Assembly: GCA_964573725.1 (NCBI GenBank)
Contig: CAZNLJ010000032.1
Span: 1 to 57,457 of the forward strand
Direction of reading: 5' to 3'
Length of the DNA stretch: 57,457 bases
DNA from: UBA6168 sp964573725
Lineage (GTDB): Bacteria > Bacteroidota > Bacteroidia > Chitinophagales > Saprospiraceae
Part shown: positions 27,565 through 35,578 of the stretch, in pieces
How positions within the stretch are numbered: position 1 is the stretch's first letter
Layout: each line of letters begins with the position of its first letter
Made by a program: the position numbers and the translations under genes
The notes under the pieces: generated by a model
Told to the model about the DNA's origin: nothing
Seen by the model: the letters and a program-made list of their open reading frames with translations, nothing else
The model's database searches: none

Positions 27565-27623
27565 ATTTGTCAAATTTAAAAATCCGTGGATGCTTGCGTG
27601 TTGGGGATCGGTCCGGCAACGCT

Positions 27624-28100
27624 TCACCTTGTTCGACGGTCGTTGGCTATCCACTGGAATTGCAGGGAAGGCGAGCCGAAGTTTACCAGGATGCCAAGCG
27701 GGAGCCGGGAATGTTTGGCGTAGTTGATGATTTGCACAAAATGGCTCGGGTTCAGATTGTCCACCGCCTTGACCTCCAGGATTATCCGGTCGAGAACCAC
27801 GAAATCCGCCACCTGGTGGTGGCGCAGGATAGTCCCCTTGTACTCGACCTTGTATTGCTTCTCCCTGGTGTGGGAAATGTGGTGCCTGTTGAATTCCAAT
27901 TCCAAGGCATCCTTGTAGACATTCTCCAGCAGACGGTGCTTCAGGATCCGGTGGACCGCCATACAAATCCCGATGGTCTTGAATGATTCGACAGGTAGGA
28001 TCAGTTTGCTGCCACTGACCTCCGCTTGGTTCTTTGGTAACATCATTGAAAGTTTTGAGGTTTGAATTACCAAATCAGGTAATATTTCATCAGGAAGCAA
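27624..28100 (-). CDS. GxxExxY family protein (PD-(D/E)XK nuclease-like)
   Basis: The 158-residue protein shows the family pattern: a helix with IGICMAVHRILKHRLLENVY (the G of GxxExxY is replaced by H, while E and Y are kept). A YKVEYKGTILRHHQVADFVV strand leads to IILEVKAV. The Asp and the Glu-x-Lys pair form a PD-(D/E)XK-like active site. It ends with INYAKHSRLPLGILVNFG. The cellular role of the family is not established. ATG 28046 or 28043 are possible shorter starts. The gene is an isolated minus-strand unit bracketed by inverted copies of the dispersed repeat, between ftsE and the exopolysaccharide operon. Confidence 0.85.
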   Translation of the reverse strand: MLPDEILPDLVIQTSKLSMMLPKNQAEVSGSKLILPVESFKTIGICMAVHRILKHRLLENVYKDALELEFNRHHISHTREKQYKVEYKGTILRHHQVADFVVLDRIILEVKAVDNLNPSHFVQIINYAKHSRLPLGILVNFGSPSLQFQWIANDRRTR

Positions 28101-28202
28101 TTTTTAGTTTCCCCTTCCAGAGGCCAGCAGCGTCCCAATTTAGCATGCACCGAAATAAGACATCCACTTTACAGCTACCATTCAACCAATTACACATATT
28201 AT

Positions 28203-28256
28203 TTAATTCGTTTAATTCCTTAATTCGCGGACCAATGTGCCGCGAAGCGGCACCCC
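28203..28256 (+). repeat. dispersed repeat copy C
   Basis: It reads TTAATTCGTTTAAT, then TTAATTCGCGGACCA, then the perfect hairpin GTGCCGC-GAA-GCGGCAC (28237-28253) and CCCC. The loop region GCGAAGC is a sequence known to form an unusually stable DNA mini-hairpin. Confidence 0.75.
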
Positions 28257-28290
28257 ACATTCACTTTTTTCATCATCTCACCCTCCGTTT

Positions 28291-28322
28291 CTTGTTTTAT
28301 TCCCGTCCCCTCCTTACATTTG
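28291..28322 (+). promoter_or_regulatory. promoter of the exopolysaccharide operon
   Basis: CTTG (28291-28294), a 20-bp spacer and TACATTTG (28315-28322) fit the Bacteroidota TTTG/TAnnTTTG consensus; the -33 box has one mismatch. It lies 42 bp before the first gene of the operon. Confidence 0.6.
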
Positions 28323-28331
28323 TCAAAAGAT

Positions 28332-28350
28332 AAAAAACGAGTAGTTTTTT
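28332..28350 (+). promoter_or_regulatory. leader stem-loop with U-tract, possible attenuator
   Basis: AAAAAAC (28332-28338) pairs with GTTTTTT (28344-28350) around loop GAGTA, within the leader of the exopolysaccharide operon. It resembles a weak terminator. The operon encodes an UpxY/NusG-like protein, so regulated read-through is a reasonable but untested idea. Confidence 0.4.
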
Positions 28351-28364
28351 TACTCATATAGCGG

Positions 28365-28901
28365 ATGCTCGAAGCCTTGATTTCTTCCCGGACCAGGATC
28401 AAACTGCTGATGAAGTTCTTTCTCAACAGCAGCACGACCGCTTACTTGCGGAGCCTGGAAGGAGAATTCGGTGATTCCACCAACGCCATCCGGCTGGAGT
28501 TGAACAAGATGGAAGAGGCCGGCATGCTGACCACCTTCCTCGACGGCAACAAGAAATTCTACCGCGCCAACACCAGCTACCCGCTCTTTGACGAAATACA
28601 CCAGATCCTGCGCAAGACCATCGGCCTCGACACCGTCATCCAAACCGTCGTCGAACGCCTCGGCAACCTGGAAAAGGTCTACCTCGTCGGCGAATTCGCC
28701 CGGGGACTGGACAGCCCGATCATCGACCTGGTCTTTGTCGGCGATGTCCAGAAATCCTACCTCCTGGAACTCGTCGACAAGGCGGAACGTTTGGTCCACC
28801 GCAAGATCCGTTATGTCATCTACTCCGGCCCGGAATTCGACAAGGACCCCAGCCCGCTGGGCCTCGCCGACCATTCCCTGCTGCTCTGGTCGAACGCTTG
28901 A
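28365..28901 (+). CDS. winged-helix regulator with nucleotidyltransferase-like C-terminus
   Basis: The 178-residue protein has an ArsR-like winged helix (about 1-75, with SRTRIKLLMKFFLNS, FGDSTNAIRLELNKMEEAGML and KKFYRAN). A C-terminal domain of a nucleotidyltransferase-like fold follows (about 95-175, with VYLVGEFARGLDSPIIDLVFVG). Proteins of this exact shape commonly open exopolysaccharide loci in Bacteroidota. It is presumably a local regulator. The catalytic GS motif of active nucleotidyltransferases is not evident. It is the first gene after the promoter and leader hairpin. Confidence 0.78.
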   Translation: MLEALISSRTRIKLLMKFFLNSSTTAYLRSLEGEFGDSTNAIRLELNKMEEAGMLTTFLDGNKKFYRANTSYPLFDEIHQILRKTIGLDTVIQTVVERLGNLEKVYLVGEFARGLDSPIIDLVFVGDVQKSYLLELVDKAERLVHRKIRYVIYSGPEFDKDPSPLGLADHSLLLWSNA

Positions 28902-28964
28902 CCCCGGAAACCCCCACGGTCCGCCGCACCCCACGACCGGCCCGCTCAAGGAACAATAAACCAC

Positions 28965-30263
28965 ATGCTGAACGATCTCCTGGATAAGAGGAAAGCCATC
29001 TCCGTCATCGGCCTCGGCTATGTCGGCCTTCCGCTGGCCCTGGCCTTCGCCCGCAAGTTCCGCGTCGTCGGCTTCGATATCAATGCCGCCCGCATCGACA
29101 TGATGCGCCGGCACCAGGATCCCTCCGCCGAGCTGGACGAGTCGGATTTCGAGGGCTGCGACATCCTCTTCACCCACGACCAGGAAGACCTTCGCCAAGC
29201 GCACTTCCATATCGTCGCCGTCCCCACCCCGGTCGACAACGCCAAGGTCCCCGACCTCACCCCTGTCCTCAGCGCCTCCCGCACCGTCGGTTCCATCCTC
29301 AAGAAAGGGGATTACGTGGTCTATGAATCCACCGTCTATCCGGGCTGCACGGAGGAGGACTGCCTCCCGATCCTCGAGGATTTGTCCGGGCTGTCCTTGG
29401 GACGCGACTTCAAGCTGGGCTACTCCCCCGAACGCATCAATCCCGGCGACAAGGAGCACACCATCACCAAGATCCTCAAGATCGTCTCCGGGTCGGACGA
29501 GGAGGCACTGGACGCCATCGCCGGCACCTACGGCGCCATCATCGAGGCCGGCATCTACCGCGCCGCCTCCATCCGCGTCGCGGAAGCGGCCAAAGTCATC
29601 GAGAACACCCAACGCGACATCAATATCTCCCTGATGAACGAACTGTCCATCATCTTCGACAAGATGGGCATCGACACCCGGGAGGTGCTGGAGGCCGCCG
29701 GTACCAAGTGGAATTTCCTCAAGTTCGTGCCCGGCCTCGTGGGCGGCCATTGCATCGGCGTGGACCCCTATTACCTGGTACACAAGTCCCGGAAATTGGG
29801 CTACGAACCCCGGGTCATCCTCTCCGGCCGCTCCATCAACGACGGCATGCCGGCCCATATCGCCAGCCGCCTCGTACAGAAACTCATCAAACGCGGAAAA
29901 TCACCCGCCCAGGCCCGCGTGCTGGTCATGGGGGTGACCTTCAAGGAGAATGTGTCCGATATCCGCAACTCCAAGGTCGTGGACCTCATCCGGGAACTCA
30001 TGCAGTTCTCGGTCAACGTCCATGCCGTGGACCCCTACGCCTCGCCGAACGAATTCGCCCACGAATACGGACTGACCCTCATGGATGCGCCCGGCGGCGC
30101 CTATGATGCGGTCGTCGTCGCCGTGAACCACCGCGAATTCCTCCGGCATGACATCACGCATTTCCGCTCCCTCATGCGGGAAGATGCCCTCCTGCTGGAC
30201 CTCAAGGGGATTTATTCCCCCGAGGCGGTCCGCGAACAGGGCATGGCCTACTGGCGGCTCTGA
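28965..30263 (+). CDS. nucleotide-sugar 6-dehydrogenase (TviB/WbpO type)
   Basis: The 432-residue enzyme has the NAD-binding VIGLGYVGLPLALAF, the VPTPVD segment, the catalytic-cysteine strand YESTVYPGCTEEDCLP, the YSPERINPGD substrate motif, VEAAKVIENTQRDINI-type helix and the GGHCIGVDPYYL motif. It oxidises a UDP-N-acetylhexosamine to its uronic acid in the cytoplasm. Similarity to TviB/WbpO suggests UDP-GlcNAc or UDP-GalNAc as substrate. The WlbA, WbpE, WbpD and TviC-type enzymes downstream all could use its product UDP-GlcNAcA. Confidence 0.9.
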   Translation: MLNDLLDKRKAISVIGLGYVGLPLALAFARKFRVVGFDINAARIDMMRRHQDPSAELDESDFEGCDILFTHDQEDLRQAHFHIVAVPTPVDNAKVPDLTPVLSASRTVGSILKKGDYVVYESTVYPGCTEEDCLPILEDLSGLSLGRDFKLGYSPERINPGDKEHTITKILKIVSGSDEEALDAIAGTYGAIIEAGIYRAASIRVAEAAKVIENTQRDINISLMNELSIIFDKMGIDTREVLEAAGTKWNFLKFVPGLVGGHCIGVDPYYLVHKSRKLGYEPRVILSGRSINDGMPAHIASRLVQKLIKRGKSPAQARVLVMGVTFKENVSDIRNSKVVDLIRELMQFSVNVHAVDPYASPNEFAHEYGLTLMDAPGGAYDAVVVAVNHREFLRHDITHFRSLMREDALLLDLKGIYSPEAVREQGMAYWRL

Positions 30264-30301
30264 ACCGCCGCACCGACTTTCGAACCGATTACGGATTGTA
30301 C

Positions 30302-30847
30302 ATGTCCACACAGACGAAACAAATCACGGATGCCGAAAATCACCTCCACGCGACGGAGGCCCGATGGTTCGCCGTCTACACCCGTTTCAAAAGCGAAAAG
30401 GTGGTCAAGCGGCTGCTTGACCTGAAAAATATCGAGAATTACCTGCCGATCCAATCGGTGACCAGGCGCTATACCCGCAAGATCAAGACCCACGATATCC
30501 CGCTCATCAGCTGCTATATCTTCGTCAAGATCACCCGCACGGAATATGTGCCGGTCATGGAAACGGAAAATGTCGTCCGCTTCATCCGCTTCTCCCGCAA
30601 CCTGCTCTCCATCCCGGAATCGGAAATCAATATCCTCCGACGGGTCGTGGGCGAAGCGGTGGAGGTCGAGGCCGAAGCGGGCCTCCTCCGCCAAGGGGAC
30701 CTCGTCGAGGTCGTCGGCGGCAAACTGACCGGCCTCCAGGGCCGGCTCGTGGAACAACAAGGTAAGAAACAGATGGTCGTGGAACTGGAAAATGTCGGCT
30801 ACTCCCTCAAGATCAGCATCGACACGAACCTGCTCCGCCGCATCTGA
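30302..30847 (+). CDS. UpxY/NusG-like transcription antiterminator
   Basis: The 181-residue protein has a NusG N-terminal domain (about 15-110, with RWFAVYTRFKSEKVVKRLL and PLISCYIFVKI) and a C-terminal KOW domain (about 125-165, with QGDLVEVVGGKLTGLQGRLVE). It matches the UpxY family of operon-specific NusG paralogues that promote read-through of capsule operons in Bacteroides. Here it is the third gene rather than the first. The likely target is the operon's own leader (inference). Confidence 0.88.
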   Translation: MSTQTKQITDAENHLHATEARWFAVYTRFKSEKVVKRLLDLKNIENYLPIQSVTRRYTRKIKTHDIPLISCYIFVKITRTEYVPVMETENVVRFIRFSRNLLSIPESEINILRRVVGEAVEVEAEAGLLRQGDLVEVVGGKLTGLQGRLVEQQGKKQMVVELENVGYSLKISIDTNLLRRI

Positions 30848-30924
30848 CCACTTTTTCCGGGTCTTTTTTTCTTTGTATAGGGGCTTCCGCGACCTATCGG
30901 CGGCGAAGCCATGCCCCGCCTCCC

Positions 30925-31572
30925 ATGCCCGCCGCTTCCGAACATATCCACCCGATCGATCACCTGCTCCTGCCCCGTGCGGACCGGGAACGCTTCCTGC
31001 GGCAACACGGCAGGGTGCTCTGGATGACCGGCCTCTCCGGCGCCGGCAAAAGCACCATCGCCCAAGCCCTCGAACGCCGCCTCTTCTCCCTCGGCTTCTT
31101 CTGCCAGGTGCTCGACGGCGATAATATCCGCCACGGCATCAACAACAACCTGGGCTTCAGCGAAGATGACCGGACGGAAAATATCCGCCGCATCGCGGAA
31201 GTCGCCAAGCTGTTCTGCCGGGCCGGCATCGTCACCCTCTGCTCGTTCATCAGCCCGACGCGCGCCATCCGCGAACAGGCCCGGCAAATCATCGGCCCGG
31301 CGGATTTCCTCGAGGTCTTCGTCGATGCCCCCCTCCCGCTCTGCGAGGCCCGCGATGTCAAAGGCCTCTATGCCAAGGCCCGCCGCGGCGAAATCCAGGC
31401 TTTCACGGGCATCGACGCCCCCTATGAACCGCCCCTCACGCCGGATATTTCCGTCCGCACCGGGGAACAATCGCTCGAAGTGTCCGTTCAATCCATCCTC
31501 GACCAGCTGTGGCCGCACATCCGTTTCGCGGATCCCGGCCCGGATGGCCAGTACAACTCCTCCGACGCTTGA
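30925..31572 (+). CDS. cysC: adenylylsulfate kinase
   Basis: The 215-residue kinase has Walker A MTGLSGAGKST, the APS-binding LDGDNIRHGINNNLGFSEDDRTENIRR segment, a SFISPTRAIREQAR strand-helix and KGLYAKARRGEIQAFTGIDAPYE. It phosphorylates APS to PAPS with ATP. The TGA stop overlaps the TTG start of cysD (TTGA). In this setting PAPS is more likely a sulfate donor for polysaccharide sulfation than for cysteine synthesis, because no CysH or sulfite reductase gene is nearby. Confidence 0.93.
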   Translation: MPAASEHIHPIDHLLLPRADRERFLRQHGRVLWMTGLSGAGKSTIAQALERRLFSLGFFCQVLDGDNIRHGINNNLGFSEDDRTENIRRIAEVAKLFCRAGIVTLCSFISPTRAIREQARQIIGPADFLEVFVDAPLPLCEARDVKGLYAKARRGEIQAFTGIDAPYEPPLTPDISVRTGEQSLEVSVQSILDQLWPHIRFADPGPDGQYNSSDA

Positions 31573-32471
31573 ATTATTATCTCGGACACCTGAAGGAACT
31601 GGAGGCGGAGTCGATCTTCGTCCTCCGCGAAGTGGCGGCCCAATTCGAAAATCCGGTGCTGCTCTTCTCGGGCGGCAAGGATTCGATCCTGGTCTCCTGG
31701 CTGGCGAAGAAGGCGTTCTTCCCGGCCCGCATCCCCTTCCCGATGCTCCACATCGATACGGGTCACAACTTCGAGGAAACCATCCGCTACCGCGACGAAT
31801 GGATCGCCTCCCTCGGCGCCCAGCTCGTGGTCGCCTCCGTCCAGGAAGCCATCGACAGCGGGAAGGTCCTGGAAGAGAAAGGCTTCAATGCCAGCCGTAA
31901 CTTCCTGCAGACGGCCGTCCTCCTGGAAGCCCTGGAATCCGGCCGCTACGACGCCGCCATCGGCGGCGCCCGCCGCGACGAGGAAAAGGCCCGCGCCAAG
32001 GAACGCTTCTTCTCCCACCGCGACGAATTCGGCCAATGGGACCCCAAGCACCAGCGGCCGGAACTCTGGAACCTCTTCAACGGCCGCCGCCGCTTCGGCG
32101 AACACTTCCGCATCTTCCCGATCAGCAACTGGACGGAACTCGATGTCTGGCAATACCTCGCCGCCGAGAACGTCCCGCTGCCGAGCCTCTACTTCGCCCA
32201 CCGCAGGAAGGTCTTCCGCCGCGATGGGATCCTGCTGGCGGATTCCCCCCATATCCTCCGCCGCCCGGAGGAGGAATTGTTCGAGACCACCGTCCGCTGC
32301 CGCACCATCGGCGACGTCACCTGCACCGGGGTCTGGGAATCGGACGCCGCCTCCCTCGCGGATATCATCGCGGAAGTCGCCGCCTCCCGAAAAACGGAAC
32401 GCGGCGGCCGCGCCGACGACAAACGCTCGGAAACGGCCATGGAAGACCGCAAGAAAGAAGGCTATTTCTGA
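31569..32471 (+). CDS. cysD: sulfate adenylyltransferase subunit 2
   Basis: Start TTG 31569 overlaps the cysC stop and gives NYYLGHLKELEAESIFVLRE after the initiator, exactly the family N-terminus; a GTG at 31509 lies inside cysC. The 300-residue ATP-pyrophosphatase has the PP-loop FSGGKDSI, IDTGHNFEETI, the GGARRDEEKARAKERFFS segment and the C-terminal WTELDVWQYL. With CysN it forms adenylyl sulfate from ATP and sulfate. Confidence 0.93.
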   Translation: MNYYLGHLKELEAESIFVLREVAAQFENPVLLFSGGKDSILVSWLAKKAFFPARIPFPMLHIDTGHNFEETIRYRDEWIASLGAQLVVASVQEAIDSGKVLEEKGFNASRNFLQTAVLLEALESGRYDAAIGGARRDEEKARAKERFFSHRDEFGQWDPKHQRPELWNLFNGRRRFGEHFRIFPISNWTELDVWQYLAAENVPLPSLYFAHRRKVFRRDGILLADSPHILRRPEEELFETTVRCRTIGDVTCTGVWESDAASLADIIAEVAASRKTERGGRADDKRSETAMEDRKKEGYF

Positions 32472-32496
32472 CCTTTCACCCAATCGCTCCCTTACC

Positions 32497-33762
32497 TTGC
32501 TCACTGCCGACCATACCGCCCAGCAATTGCTCCGGTTCACCACCGCAGGCTCTGTCGACGACGGGAAATCCACCCTGATCGGTCGCCTGCTCTATGATTC
32601 GAAGTCCATTTTCGAAGACCAGTACGAAGCCATCCAGTCCGCCACCGCCCGCCGCGGCGAAACGGGCGTCAACCTGGCGCTGCTGACCGACGGCCTCCGC
32701 GCGGAACGGGAACAGGGCATCACCATCGATGTGGCTTACCGCTACTTCGCTACCCCGAAACGGAAATTCATCATCGCGGATACGCCCGGCCATATCCAAT
32801 ATACCCGGAATATGGTCACCGGCGCCTCCACCGCCAACGTGGCCCTGGTCCTCATCGATGCCCGCCACGGTGTCATCGAACAGACGCGCCGCCACGCCAT
32901 CATCGCGTCCCTCCTCCAGATCCCCCACCTCGTGGTCTGTATCAACAAGATGGACCTCGTCGGTTATGACCAACAAGTTTACCAGGACATCCGCGATGCC
33001 TTCGAAAAGTTCGCCTCGAAACTGGATGTCCATGACATCTCCTTTATCCCCATCTCGGCACTCCAGGGGGATAACGTGGTGGACCGCTCCGCCAACATGC
33101 CCTGGTACGAAGGGGCCACCTTGCTCTACTACCTGGAAAATGTCCACATCGGATCGGACCACAATTTCATCGACACCCGGTTCCCGGTCCAGTTCGTCAT
33201 CCGCCCGAATACGGACGCCTATCACGACTACCGCGGCTATGCCGGCCGTATCGCCGGCGGAGTCCTGAAAAAAGGGGACCAGGTGCTCTTGCTGCCCTCC
33301 GGCTTCTCCTCGACCATCACCCGCATCGACGGACCGGACGGGGAGATCGAGGAGGCTTTTCCCCCGATGTCGGTGACCATCCTCCTCGCCCATGATTACG
33401 ACCTGAGCCGCGGCGATATGGTGGTCCGTGAAAACAACCGGCCGTCGGTCACCCAGGACCTCGACCTCATGGTCTGCTGGTTTTCGGAAAAACCGCTGCA
33501 GGTGAATGGCAAATATGCCTTGCTGCATACGGCCCAGTCGGTCCGCTGCCTGGTCCGTGATGTCCAGTACAAGATGGATATCAATACCTTGCACCGCCAC
33601 CTCGAGGACAAGCACATCGGGATGAACGATATCGCCCGCATCACCCTGCGGTCGACCAAACCGCTCTTCGTGGATCCCTATCGCAAGAACCGCATCACCG
33701 GCAGCATCCTCCTCGTGGATGAACATACCCATGAGACGGTAGCCGCCGGTATGGTCATCTGA
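32497..33762 (+). CDS. cysN: sulfate adenylyltransferase subunit 1 (GTPase)
   Basis: An elongation-factor-like GTPase of about 421 residues. G1 is GSVDDGKSTL, the switch region is EREQGITIDVAYRYF, G3 is DTPGH and G4 is NKMD. Domain 2 holds PVQFVIRPN-YHDYRGYAGRIAGG. It drives APS formation by CysD through GTP hydrolysis. No ATG fits. TTG 32497 gives the usual length, while TTG 32527 is also possible. The open frame extends far upstream in another frame of cysD and is ignored. There is no fused CysC domain; CysC is separate. Confidence 0.92.
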   Translation: MLTADHTAQQLLRFTTAGSVDDGKSTLIGRLLYDSKSIFEDQYEAIQSATARRGETGVNLALLTDGLRAEREQGITIDVAYRYFATPKRKFIIADTPGHIQYTRNMVTGASTANVALVLIDARHGVIEQTRRHAIIASLLQIPHLVVCINKMDLVGYDQQVYQDIRDAFEKFASKLDVHDISFIPISALQGDNVVDRSANMPWYEGATLLYYLENVHIGSDHNFIDTRFPVQFVIRPNTDAYHDYRGYAGRIAGGVLKKGDQVLLLPSGFSSTITRIDGPDGEIEEAFPPMSVTILLAHDYDLSRGDMVVRENNRPSVTQDLDLMVCWFSEKPLQVNGKYALLHTAQSVRCLVRDVQYKMDINTLHRHLEDKHIGMNDIARITLRSTKPLFVDPYRKNRITGSILLVDEHTHETVAAGMVI

Positions 33763-33798
33763 TCGCTTTCGCTTATTACCCTATTCGTGACTTCCTCC

Positions 33799-34938
33799 AT
33801 GCACGCCATACGTCCTATACAGATGGTCGACCTGCGCGGCCAGTACGACCGGATCAAGCCGCAGGTCGACCAGGCCATCCAGGCCGTCCTCGACAGTACC
33901 CAGTTCATCCAGGGGCCTGCCGTCCAGGCTTTCCAGGCCGATTTCGAACGGTACCTGGATGTCGCCCACGTCATCCCCTGCGCCAACGGGACCGACGCCC
34001 TCCAAATCGCCCTGATGGCGGTCCGCCAACGGGCCCCGCAACGGACGGAAGTCATCCTGCCGGCCTTCACCTATGTCGCCACCGCCGAGGTGGTCGCCCT
34101 CCTGGGACTGACCCCCGTCCTGGTGGATGTCGACCCGGATACCTTCAACCTCCGTCCCGACCTGGTGGAACAGGCCATAACCCCGGATACCCTGGCCATC
34201 GTGCCGGTCCACCTCTTCGGACAAAGTGCCGACATGGCCCCCCTCCTGGCGCTCGCCGAACAGCACGGCCTCTTCGTCGTGGAGGACAATGCCCAGGCCA
34301 TCGGCGCGGATTACCGTTTCCCCGATGGCCGCCGCCAAAAGACGGGCACCCTCGGCCACATCGGCTGCACCTCCTTCTTCCCCTCGAAAAACCTGGGCTG
34401 CTATGGCGACGGCGGCGCCCTGATGACTGCCGACGATGCCCTCGCCACCCAGCTCCGCATGATCGCCAACCACGGCCAACAACGGAAATATTACCACGAT
34501 GTCACCGGCGTGAATTCCCGCCTGGATGCCGTCCAGGCGGCTATCCTCGGCGTGAAACTCCCCCTGCTCGATGCGTTTTCCGCCGCCCGCCAAGACGCGG
34601 CCGCCCGCTATGATGCGGCCTTCGGCTCGCTGGCCGGGCTGCAGGTTCCCGTCCGGACGCCCTACTCCACCCATGTCTTCCACCAGTATACCCTCCGGGT
34701 GGCCGACGGCCGCCGCGATGCCCTGCAGGCTTTCCTGCTCGACCGCGGGGTGCCTTCCATGATCTATTATCCGGTTCCGCTGTACCGCCAAAAGGCTTTC
34801 GCGCACTTCGCACCGGCCGACTTTTCCCTGCCGGTCACGGAAATGCTCTGCGATTCGGTCCTCTCCCTCCCGATCCATACGGAATTGTCGGAGGATTCCC
34901 AGGCACCGATCATCGAGGCGGTACTGGATTTTTTCTGA
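33799..34938 (+). CDS. DegT/DnrJ/EryC1/StrS aminotransferase (WbpE/WlbC-like)
   Basis: The 379-residue PLP enzyme begins at ATG 33799; GTG 33787 is possible. Motifs are MVDLRGQYDRIKP near the start, CANGTDALQIAL, the VEDNAQAIGADY strand with the PLP Asp, and SFFPSKNLGCYGDGGA with the Schiff-base lysine. It is followed by a WbpD-type acetyltransferase and accompanied by a WlbA-type oxidase in the same operon. It is therefore most likely the aminotransferase that makes UDP-GlcNAc(3N)A from the 3-keto sugar. Confidence 0.88.
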   Translation: MHAIRPIQMVDLRGQYDRIKPQVDQAIQAVLDSTQFIQGPAVQAFQADFERYLDVAHVIPCANGTDALQIALMAVRQRAPQRTEVILPAFTYVATAEVVALLGLTPVLVDVDPDTFNLRPDLVEQAITPDTLAIVPVHLFGQSADMAPLLALAEQHGLFVVEDNAQAIGADYRFPDGRRQKTGTLGHIGCTSFFPSKNLGCYGDGGALMTADDALATQLRMIANHGQQRKYYHDVTGVNSRLDAVQAAILGVKLPLLDAFSAARQDAAARYDAAFGSLAGLQVPVRTPYSTHVFHQYTLRVADGRRDALQAFLLDRGVPSMIYYPVPLYRQKAFAHFAPADFSLPVTEMLCDSVLSLPIHTELSEDSQAPIIEAVLDFF

Positions 34939-34955
34939 CCCCCCACCTACCTGCC

Positions 34956-35519
34956 ATGTTCGTCCATCCGACCGCCGTCATAGACCCGGGCGCTTCCATC
35001 GGGGAAGGCACCCAGATCTGGCACTTCTGCCATGTCATGCCGGGTGCCGTCATCGGCCCGGATTGCCGGCTCGGGCAAAATGTCTTTGTCGCCAACCAGG
35101 TCGTGCTCGGCCGCAATGTCAAGGTGCAGAACAATGTCTCTATTTATGAGGGGGTGGTCTGTGACGATGATGTCTTCCTCGGCCCCTCGATGGTGTTCAC
35201 CAATGTCCTCAATCCCCGGAGTGCCGTCAACCGCCGCGGGGAATACCGCCGGACCCACGTCGGAAAAGGGGCGACCATCGGCGCCAACGCCACCATTGTC
35301 TGCGGCCATGCCATCGGTGCCTTCGCCTTCATCGGCGCCGGCGCCGTGGTCACGAAAGCGGTGCCGGCCTTTGCGCTGGTGGTGGGGAATCCGGCCCGGC
35401 AAATCGGCTGGATGAGCGCGCATGGGGAACGTCTCCGCTTCGATGCCGACGGGGTCGCGGTCTGTGAGGCCTCGGGAGAAAAATATGTACTGGCGGCAGG
35501 GGTGGTGCATCGGGCGTGA
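34956..35519 (+). CDS. WbpD/WlbB-type sugar N-acetyltransferase
   Basis: The 187-residue left-handed beta-helix protein has hexapeptide repeats from residue 5 to about 150, with VHPTAVIDPGASIGEGTQIW, FVANQVVLGRNVKVQNNVS, FTNVLNPRSAVNR and ATIGANATIVCGHAIG. The catalytic-loop HxxN-type residues occur in the FTNVLNPRS region. It should acetylate the 3-amino group introduced by the upstream aminotransferase using acetyl-CoA, giving UDP-GlcNAc(3NAc)A. It lies 17 bp downstream of that gene. Confidence 0.9.
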   Translation: MFVHPTAVIDPGASIGEGTQIWHFCHVMPGAVIGPDCRLGQNVFVANQVVLGRNVKVQNNVSIYEGVVCDDDVFLGPSMVFTNVLNPRSAVNRRGEYRRTHVGKGATIGANATIVCGHAIGAFAFIGAGAVVTKAVPAFALVVGNPARQIGWMSAHGERLRFDADGVAVCEASGEKYVLAAGVVHRA

Positions 35520-35578
35520 ACCGCAACTTGTTCAGGAGCGCACAAATGGTCTAAGGACGCGCGCTTGCCAAACAACAC

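Noticed and set aside
28350..29858. 502-codon minus-strand open frame opposite the HTH and dehydrogenase genes
   Set aside because: Antisense shadow; both plus-strand genes have diagnostic motifs.
31888..32496. Upstream extension of the cysN frame
   Set aside because: It overlaps cysD in another frame and has Ser/Arg/Pro-rich shadow composition; CysN homology begins only after about 32497.
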